From: an uncultured Spirochaetales bacterium | GTDB taxonomy: Bacteria; Spirochaetota; Spirochaetia; Sphaerochaetales; Sphaerochaetaceae | Length of the DNA: 19,927 bases | Direction: 5' to 3' | Assembly (NCBI GenBank): GCA_945947045.1 | Contig: CAMEXG010000013.1 | Coordinates: 1-19,927, forward strand | Shown: one piece after another, positions 15,077 to 19,927 of the stretch | Position numbering within the stretch: position 1 is the stretch's first letter | Layout of the letters: each line of letters starts with the position of its first letter | Translations under genes and position numbers: made by a program | Notes under the pieces: model-generated | Databases searched by the model: none | The model's input: only the letters and a program-made list of their open reading frames with translations | What the model was told of the DNA's origin: nothing

Positions 15077-17212
15077 ATGAAAAAATGCTTATCCTTGAAG
15101 AATTCCAAGGGAGCCTGGCTTGTTCTTGGAATTAGCGTGGCTTTGGTGCTGATATTCAGTGCTGTCGCCGGTCTATTCATCACACAAAACAATAGGGTGA
15201 TGGTTAAGAAAATTACTTTGGATACTAGAGGAGCTGGTCTTTCAATCGAGCAGTACGAGCCTAGAAACGTATCCAGCGATGATAGTCTGCCATGTGTAAT
15301 CTTGTTCCATGGTGGTTCTGAAAGCCTTTCTGCTTCCAGCATGGTTGCATGGGAACTTGCAAAAAGAGGTTTTGTTGTTCTAAATACAAGCATGTATGGT
15401 TGTGGTCTATCTGAGCAGCCTGCTGTTACAGAAGACGGCTTTAGGGAAGCAAACTACTTCAGAGGTGGTTCCCAGGGTATGTATGATGCTGTGAAGTATG
15501 CAAGAAACATCGCACATGTAGACAACGAGAGAATCGGCGTCTGGGCACACTCCGCTGGTGTCTTGGGATGTGCATCTGCTTTGATGCTTGACGGTGGATA
15601 CTATACTCTCAATGACAGAATGCTCAATATCCTAAATAGCGATTATGGTGTTGAGATCACAGAGGCTATGATTCTTGAAGATGCAGACGCTATCGCAAAG
15701 GCAAAGCTCAGTGCTGAAGATTACAATACATATCTATATAAAAAGACTATTGAAGAAGGAAAGGTGGATGAATATCCAAATGCAGCAAGACTTTCTCCTT
15801 CATCAGGCTTCAGTAAGAAAGTTAAGGTTGCAGGTATCGAAGTTGTAAGAGAACCACAGGCAAACTCTATGACAGGTACAGGTACTCATGAAGACAATGG
15901 ATACTACTATGCAGGCGAAACAGATCAGTATAAGAACATATTCCATACAACAGAGGCTGTACAGAGAAATGGTTGGTACTATGTTCCTGATGCATCTGTA
16001 GATCCAAATGGAAAGGCAGAGTATCTTGGTCCTCTCTTTGATACTACAGTCGCCAATAGTCCGAAGCTTAAGAAGGCTATTGAAGAGAATAGGGCGAGAC
16101 TTTTCTTCAGTCCTGAAACTATCCACAACGGAATCCTATGGGATTCTGACGCTGTTTCAAAGACCGTTGAGTTCTATTGCCAGACAATGAACTATAACAA
16201 TGGAGCAATCGGCGATCCTTCTTCGTCACCTATCGATGCCAGAAATTGTGGAAGCAGCTATTGGGCTATTGCATTTACAACTCTTGCTACAGTATCTGCA
16301 GTGGTTGCGATTATCGCTCTTCTTTCAATCGTCATAAGCACTAAATTCTTCTCAAGTGCAAAGTATGAACTATATAAGCCGACATTGGAGATTAAGTCTG
16401 CAGGATTCTGGATTGCAGTTGCATTTGCTGTGGTAGCATCATTTATCGGTACGAAAGTATCTTCAAGTGGTAACCTCTCCTTCACTATTTCCAACGCTAC
16501 TGCAACAAAGTGGCTGCCTTGGGAACCTGGACAGATTAGAACAATGACGATGATCTCTGTAACGGCTCTCGTCGGTGCAGCACTGTTCTTAGTTCTTTTC
16601 TTTGTTACAAAGAAGAGAGGCGGAACACTTGCAAAGTTCTCTGATGTACATCTTGGATGTGGCTTCAAGAACGTCTTAAAGTCTATATTGCTTGCTTTCA
16701 TCATGTTCTCTGGAATCTACTTGATGGCTAATATAATCCACGCTCTATTTGGAACAAGATTTATGTCAGCAGACGGATCCTTTGAAGTAATGAGCCCTAT
16801 AGGATTCATGAGAATGCTTAAGTACGCTGTCATTCTTCTTCCATTTACACTTATCATCAGCACACTTAACAACATGTGGGGATTGAAGAATGTCAAAGAC
16901 GGCGTGGATACAGCAATAAACGTTGTGGCGACATCTCTAGGATCGGAGCTGGTTGTTTTGATTGCACTTCTTCTTACATTCTCCAGTATCAACCACGGTA
17001 CAGTATGGGATGTACATACAATTCTTTCTGTTATAGTTCTTGCTCCAATTATGAACTATATCTACAGAAAGTCTTATAAGGTCACAGGAAACGTGTGGGT
17101 TGGAGCTGCACTCGTTGCACTTCTTCTAGGATGGAGACTCGCTTCATATATTTCTCATCAGTTTATCTACTATGGACCAGATCCAATCAAGGCTTTCTGG
17201 GGCATATATTGA
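15077..17212 (+). CDS. Membrane-anchored alpha/beta-hydrolase with polytopic C-terminal domain (711 residues)
   Basis: This is the larger paralogue of the 618-residue protein. An N-terminal signal anchor (about 13-35) is followed by a hydrolase domain with FHGGSESLS (77-85), KRGFVVLNTSMYGCG (96-110), the nucleophile elbow WAHSAG (156-161, Ser159) and H350 in ETIHNGILWD. Between nucleophile and histidine there is an insert of about 90 residues relative to the shorter paralogue (about 175-320), rich in Asp, Glu and Tyr, that could form a lid or substrate cap. At least six or seven membrane segments follow (about 395-420, 443-460, 489-510, 535-555, 580-598, 620-637, 645-663, 672-690). Translation starts at ATG behind AGGAGA, 22 bases after the lipoprotein stop. 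The AraR-type operator before that lipoprotein predicts arabinose control. The elbow is HSAG rather than HSMGG. The substrate is unknown. Confidence 0.8.
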   Translation: MKKCLSLKNSKGAWLVLGISVALVLIFSAVAGLFITQNNRVMVKKITLDTRGAGLSIEQYEPRNVSSDDSLPCVILFHGGSESLSASSMVAWELAKRGFVVLNTSMYGCGLSEQPAVTEDGFREANYFRGGSQGMYDAVKYARNIAHVDNERIGVWAHSAGVLGCASALMLDGGYYTLNDRMLNILNSDYGVEITEAMILEDADAIAKAKLSAEDYNTYLYKKTIEEGKVDEYPNAARLSPSSGFSKKVKVAGIEVVREPQANSMTGTGTHEDNGYYYAGETDQYKNIFHTTEAVQRNGWYYVPDASVDPNGKAEYLGPLFDTTVANSPKLKKAIEENRARLFFSPETIHNGILWDSDAVSKTVEFYCQTMNYNNGAIGDPSSSPIDARNCGSSYWAIAFTTLATVSAVVAIIALLSIVISTKFFSSAKYELYKPTLEIKSAGFWIAVAFAVVASFIGTKVSSSGNLSFTISNATATKWLPWEPGQIRTMTMISVTALVGAALFLVLFFVTKKRGGTLAKFSDVHLGCGFKNVLKSILLAFIMFSGIYLMANIIHALFGTRFMSADGSFEVMSPIGFMRMLKYAVILLPFTLIISTLNNMWGLKNVKDGVDTAINVVATSLGSELVVLIALLLTFSSINHGTVWDVHTILSVIVLAPIMNYIYRKSYKVTGNVWVGAALVALLLGWRLASYISHQFIYYGPDPIKAFWGIY

Positions 17213-17230
17213 TATTATTCCTGAGTGTTT

Positions 17231-17265
17231 TTCATCCGGTGCCTTGGCATCGGATGAATTTTTTT
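17231..17265 (+). terminator. Strong intrinsic terminator after the 711-residue hydrolase
   Basis: TTCATCCGGTGCC (17231-17243) pairs with GGCATCGGATGAA (17246-17258), 13 positions with one G-T wobble and a tiny loop. Seven T's follow at 17259-17265. Confidence 0.92.
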
Positions 17266-17321
17266 GGGGTTATTTTTTGTCGAGATAACCCAACACTATA
17301 GGAGAAAAGAGTATTACCTAT

Positions 17322-17348
17322 AAAAATGACGGCATTTTCAGCCGTCAT
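17322..17348 (-). terminator. Intrinsic terminator after the FKBP-like lipoprotein
   Basis: ATGACGGC (17326-17333) pairs perfectly with GCCGTCAT (17341-17348) around a 7-base loop. On the - strand the stem is followed by a run of T's (complement of the A run 17322-17326), right for the gene ending at 17370. Confidence 0.85.
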
Positions 17349-17369
17349 AGAAAGAGTAGTATATGGAGA

Positions 17370-18698
17370 CTAGAGAATATCATGTAGGGCGATGTCATAG
17401 ACGATAATAGAGTTTGGTTCTATACCTTCGATGTTCCTCTCGCCATAGAGCAACTCAGGAGGAACCCAGCAGCGTCCAGCTTGTCCTACTTTCAAGGCTA
17501 CGATGGATGTCTGGAGGGCAGTGTCTATCTCCATAAGCCTCAGTTCTGCATAGTAGTCGGCATCTATGATCTCCAGTTCTTCCGTCTCGTAGTCCATTAC
17601 ATACATGTTGTAGTCTGCAAGAACCGTATCATATTGGGTAGGGTGATCTCCAAGAGTGTCGTCTTCATCAAGGATCATGAGTTGTATGCCGCTTTCCAGA
17701 ACAATGATACCGTCTCTCTTACTGTTTTCTTCTAAGAATGCTTTCGCCCTGTCAGAGTTTGTTTCGCCTTTCTTTTCAACTTCTTTCAGATACTCTTCGT
17801 TAAGATAATTAATATAAGCGTTGATGGCGTCCTGCTCTCCAGATTTATCTAAAAGCCTATCTCCGCCCAATAAAGAATCCAGACCTCCGATTATAAACGG
17901 CTCAGGAATAATATCGACTTCCCCGTCTATTAATTCTCTTATAATAGAGAATGTATAGGCATAGCTGAATGCTTCTTCAAGGTTTGTGGGCTTTTCCAGG
18001 TTAATTAGTTCAGTAATAGACTCTGGTCCATCTCCGGGAAGGAATGTCTTTCCTTCATAGTAATACTCAAGGACAAACTGATCTATTGTACTCTGGATCT
18101 TTCCGTTTTCAACCAAGACGGGGACAGGACTATTGACTGCATCGATTACAGCACGGGCGAAGTATTTTCCATTTAATGAGATGTTTTCCGCCTTAATGTC
18201 ATCAAGAGTCTTCAATCCATAAGCATAGTTGAATAGGGAGATTAGGTCAGATGTATCGAGAGGAGAGAAGGGTATTATTTCTTCTTTTTCTTCTATGGTG
18301 TGTAGGTCTCCGATAAAGATTTCTGTTTGACCGTCAGCTCCACCAATTATATTGACGGGTGTTGTTTCTTCTACAGGAATATTGGGAGTATCGGCAGGAT
18401 GAACAGTATTGGGGGGGACTTCTGTTGTTGTCTCCTCCGCCTCTGAAGGAGTAATGACAGAAGGTTCTTCAACTTCAATAATAGGAGTCGTTTCTACTTC
18501 CTCCGATAAAATAGGAGTAGTCTCTTCCTTCTTTTCGCTATCAAAAGGAATCTTGACTTCCATTTCGATGCCAGGGGTGGCGCCTACTATAGTTATTTCA
18601 CCTCCTATTTCTGCTCTTGGTGTATCACTACCTGTAGCACAAGAGAAAAGAAGTAAAGAAAGAAAAATAGATAATATTAGCAATAGAGATTTCTTCAT
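17370..18698 (-). CDS. Lipoprotein with a degenerate FKBP-type prolyl isomerase domain
   Basis: I start the gene at the ATG at 18698, six bases after GGAGGG (18704-18709); an upstream in-frame start (18722) would precede the ribosome site. The 442-residue product has the signal MKKSLLLILSIFLSLLLFSC with lipidation at Cys20. A Pro/Glu/Thr-rich linker (about 50-115) follows. Then comes the unusual block VNIIGGADGQTEIFIGDL (115-132), then an FKBP N-terminal-like helical region (about 150-325; ISLFNYAYGLKTLDDI). The C-terminal FKBP domain (about 330-442) is recognisable from VGQAGRCWVPPELLYGERNIEGIEPNSIIVYDIALHDI. It lacks the usual F-D-S-S strand and V-I-P-G-W motif lining the proline pocket, so isomerase activity is doubtful and a chaperone or binding role more likely. 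The partial FKBP protein at 19392-19927 shares its last 150 residues in pattern. Confidence 0.82.
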   Translation of the reverse strand: MKKSLLLILSIFLSLLLFSCATGSDTPRAEIGGEITIVGATPGIEMEVKIPFDSEKKEETTPILSEEVETTPIIEVEEPSVITPSEAEETTTEVPPNTVHPADTPNIPVEETTPVNIIGGADGQTEIFIGDLHTIEEKEEIIPFSPLDTSDLISLFNYAYGLKTLDDIKAENISLNGKYFARAVIDAVNSPVPVLVENGKIQSTIDQFVLEYYYEGKTFLPGDGPESITELINLEKPTNLEEAFSYAYTFSIIRELIDGEVDIIPEPFIIGGLDSLLGGDRLLDKSGEQDAINAYINYLNEEYLKEVEKKGETNSDRAKAFLEENSKRDGIIVLESGIQLMILDEDDTLGDHPTQYDTVLADYNMYVMDYETEELEIIDADYYAELRLMEIDTALQTSIVALKVGQAGRCWVPPELLYGERNIEGIEPNSIIVYDIALHDIL

Positions 18699-18785
18699 CT
18701 TGTCCCTCCAATGGATAAACAAATTCCCTAGGATAAAGGTAACACTAAAAAGTGTATTATTGATGAAGAAGTGGGAGAGTTTAAC

Positions 18786-18817
18786 AAAAGAAAAGGGATA
18801 AGCTGTACGCCTATCCC
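18786..18817 (-). terminator. Intrinsic terminator after mscL
   Basis: A nine-pair stem (18795-18803 with 18809-18817, one G-T wobble on the - strand transcript, 5-base loop) is followed on the - strand by TTTTCTTTT. It lies 15 bases beyond the mscL stop. Confidence 0.85.
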
Positions 18818-18831
18818 CGATTGGCTTTTCC

Positions 18832-19296
18832 TTAGTTCTTCTTCAGCGCATCTCTGATTTCTCTGAGAAGTGCGATGTCCTCTGGAACTGGAACTGGCTT
18901 TTTAGCCTCTTCTTCCGCCTTGGCCTTTGCTTCTGCTTCGGCCTTTGCCTTAGCTTCAGCTTCCTTCTTTTCCTTAAATCTGTTTGTTGCACGGATTATA
19001 ACGAAGAGTACGAAAGCTGTAATAAGGAACTGAAGAATGTTCTGAATGAGAGCGCCATATCTGATTGCGACTTCACCGGCTGCTTCTGTTGCAGGCTTGA
19101 GAACAATTCTCAATTCCTGGAAATCGATTTTTCCGATTAATAGACCGACAACCGGGTTGATGATGTCTTTGACAACAGACTGGACAATGGCTGTGAATGC
19201 AGAGCCCACTACCATACCTACAGCCATGTCAAGAACATTGCCACGCATGACGAACTTCTTGAATTCAGCCATGAAACCTGATTTCTTTTCTGCCAT
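18832..19296 (-). CDS. mscL: Large-conductance mechanosensitive channel
   Basis: MscL forms a homopentameric pore in the inner membrane that opens under high tension to release solutes during hypo-osmotic shock. The 154-residue product has the family signature at the N-terminus: EFKKFVMRGNVLDMAVGMVVGSAFTAIVQSVVKDIINP (11-48), containing the amphipathic helix and pore-lining TM1. It has a periplasmic loop (about 55-78), TM2 (80-103, ALIQNILQFLITAFVLFVIIRATNR) and the C-terminal helix VPEDIALLREIRDALKK. Between TM2 and that helix is an Ala/Lys/Glu-rich repeat (about 108-132, AEAKAKAEAEAKAKAEEEAKK). It makes this protein about 18 residues longer than the 136-residue E. coli channel and probably lengthens the cytoplasmic helical bundle. 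Its own promoter and terminator suggest a single-gene unit between the two FKBP genes. Confidence 0.96.
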   Translation of the reverse strand: MAEKKSGFMAEFKKFVMRGNVLDMAVGMVVGSAFTAIVQSVVKDIINPVVGLLIGKIDFQELRIVLKPATEAAGEVAIRYGALIQNILQFLITAFVLFVIIRATNRFKEKKEAEAKAKAEAEAKAKAEEEAKKPVPVPEDIALLREIRDALKKN

Positions 19297-19318
19297 TTTT
19301 TACTTCCTTTACTCTGTG

Positions 19319-19324
19319 ATTATA
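19319..19324 (-). promoter_or_regulatory. -10 box of mscL
   Basis: On the - strand this is a perfect TATAAT about 23 bases before the mscL ATG, followed by an AAGGAAG ribosome site. The -35 region (TTTATC, about 16 bases upstream) is weak. Confidence 0.55.
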
Positions 19325-19353
19325 ACAGAAAGGGGCTTTTGATAAATAGAATA

Positions 19354-19371
19354 GGGGGACATTTGTCCCCC
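19354..19371 (-). terminator. Terminator after the partial FKBP gene
   Basis: GGGGGACA (19354-19361) pairs with TGTCCCCC (19364-19371), eight bp with a very short loop. On the - strand it is followed by the T-rich TATTCTATTT. It separates the FKBP gene from the mscL promoter. Confidence 0.7.
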
Positions 19372-19391
19372 CAAAATAGAGTTTTTCTTTC

Positions 19392-19927
19392 TTATTCTGC
19401 GATTGATTTAAGATTAATGCGGAAGATAAGAAGTGCATTCGGTCCGATTGAAGAAGTTCCTGCCTCTCCATATCCATAGTCTGGGTGGATATAGACCATG
19501 GCTTCCTGTCCGACCTTCATGTTTGTTATAGCTTCAACAAAGCCTGGGATAAGAGACTGTAGGTTGAAAGTGACATCTGTTCCTGTATCATACTGGTTTC
19601 CGTCCAATAAGAAGAGATCATAGTCGACGATTACAGAATCTGTATCTACTGGAGATTCACCAAGAGTTTCTGCTTCACTGGTGATCATCATCTGGTTTCC
19701 TGAAGGAAGGATAATGATACCTTCTGTGTTCTTGTTCTCTTCCAAGAATGCTTCAGCTTCTTCAAGGTTAGCTTTTGCAAGCTGTGCAACATATTCTTCA
19801 TAAGCCTGATCGAGATATTGAGCATATGTGTCGATAGCTGCTGTCATTTCATCTTCTGTCATCAGCTGCTCTGGGTTTTCCCAAAGGGCATCTGCTGCTC
19901 CTTCCATAAACTCTGGTGCTGTGATGT
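19392..19927 (-). CDS. FKBP-type peptidyl-prolyl cis-trans isomerase, 5' end outside the window
   Basis: The reading frame is open to the window edge, and the codons before the first visible Met (19907) continue it (ITAPEF), so this is the C-terminal 177 residues of a longer protein. The helical first part (DEMTAAIDTYAQYLDQAYEEYVAQLAKANLEEAEAFLEENK) is the end of the FKBP N-terminal dimerisation/chaperone region seen in Mip/FkpA-type proteins. The catalytic domain follows: VIVDYDLFLLDGNQYDTG, FNLQSLIPGFVEAITNMKVGQEAMVYIHPDYGYGEAGTSSIGPNALLIFRINLKSI. It keeps L-I-P-G-F and the PDYGYG loop. The usual F-D-S-S is Y-D-T-G, and the expected pocket Trp of V-I-P-G-W is Phe, as in some active homologues. 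It is probably exported, like its neighbour at 17370-18698, but the signal is outside the window. Confidence 0.88.
   Translation of the reverse strand, partial: ITAPEFMEGAADALWENPEQLMTEDEMTAAIDTYAQYLDQAYEEYVAQLAKANLEEAEAFLEENKNTEGIIILPSGNQMMITSEAETLGESPVDTDSVIVDYDLFLLDGNQYDTGTDVTFNLQSLIPGFVEAITNMKVGQEAMVYIHPDYGYGEAGTSSIGPNALLIFRINLKSIAE

Noticed and set aside
17267..17291. GGGTTAT...ATAACCC hairpin after the hydrolase terminator
   Set aside because: Seven pairs with an 11-base A/T-rich loop right after a strong terminator; no clear role, could be chance.
1..19927. tRNA, rRNA, CRISPR arrays, insertion sequences, phage genes
   Set aside because: No cloverleaf with CCA-type end, no regularly spaced repeats, no transposase or terminal inverted repeats were seen on reading both strands. 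The GIY-YIG protein alone does not establish a mobile element.

Overview
The window looks like chromosomal DNA of a diderm, sugar-fermenting bacterium. It has moderate-to-low GC, strong AGGAGG-type ribosome binding sites, at least four secreted beta-barrel-like outer-membrane proteins, several lipoproteins and a GntR/LacI-hybrid AraR regulator. A gut-type spirochaete (Sphaerochaeta/Treponema relatives) is my best guess. That is inference from gene style; no taxonomic marker is present.

Left part (1-6300, all + strand): the 3' end of a surface protein with an Ig/PKD-like repeat and its terminator come first. Next are a GIY-YIG/T5orf172-type protein overlapping nagA (GlcNAc-6-P deacetylase). 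A tight run of four unrecognised signal-peptide proteins that look like outer-membrane beta-barrels follows. The run ends with a divergent YhcH/YjgK/YiaL-family protein. A perfect hairpin lies between this block and the convergent arabinose operon.

Middle part (6390-17212) is an arabinose locus. On the - strand, a translationally coupled operon (FGGY ribulokinase-like gene, araD, araA) carries L-arabinose to D-xylulose-5-phosphate. Beyond it lie a degraded pseudogene (- strand), a 618-residue membrane-anchored alpha/beta-hydrolase, the regulator araR, and a small PepSY-like lipoprotein followed by a 711-residue hydrolase paralogue (all + strand). Copies of one 16-bp palindrome, ATTTGTANNTACAAAT or close variants, sit in front of the kinase operon, the pseudogene, the 618-residue hydrolase and the lipoprotein/711-residue hydrolase operon. 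A long inverted repeat built from the same half-sites sits in front of araR. The palindrome closely resembles the AraR operator known from Bacillus. The most interesting point in the window is therefore an apparent AraR regulon that includes a family of membrane-bound alpha/beta-hydrolases with a polytopic C-terminal domain. The family has two intact members and one decayed by internal deletion and frameshifts. I do not know a described function for it.

Right part (17213-19927, - strand): a lipoprotein with a degenerate FKBP-type prolyl isomerase domain, mscL, and the 3' part of a second, better conserved FKBP protein that runs off the window. Intrinsic terminators separate these genes.

No tRNA, rRNA, CRISPR array, insertion sequence or origin was seen. 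No gene-free stretch exceeds 300 bases once the pseudogene is counted.
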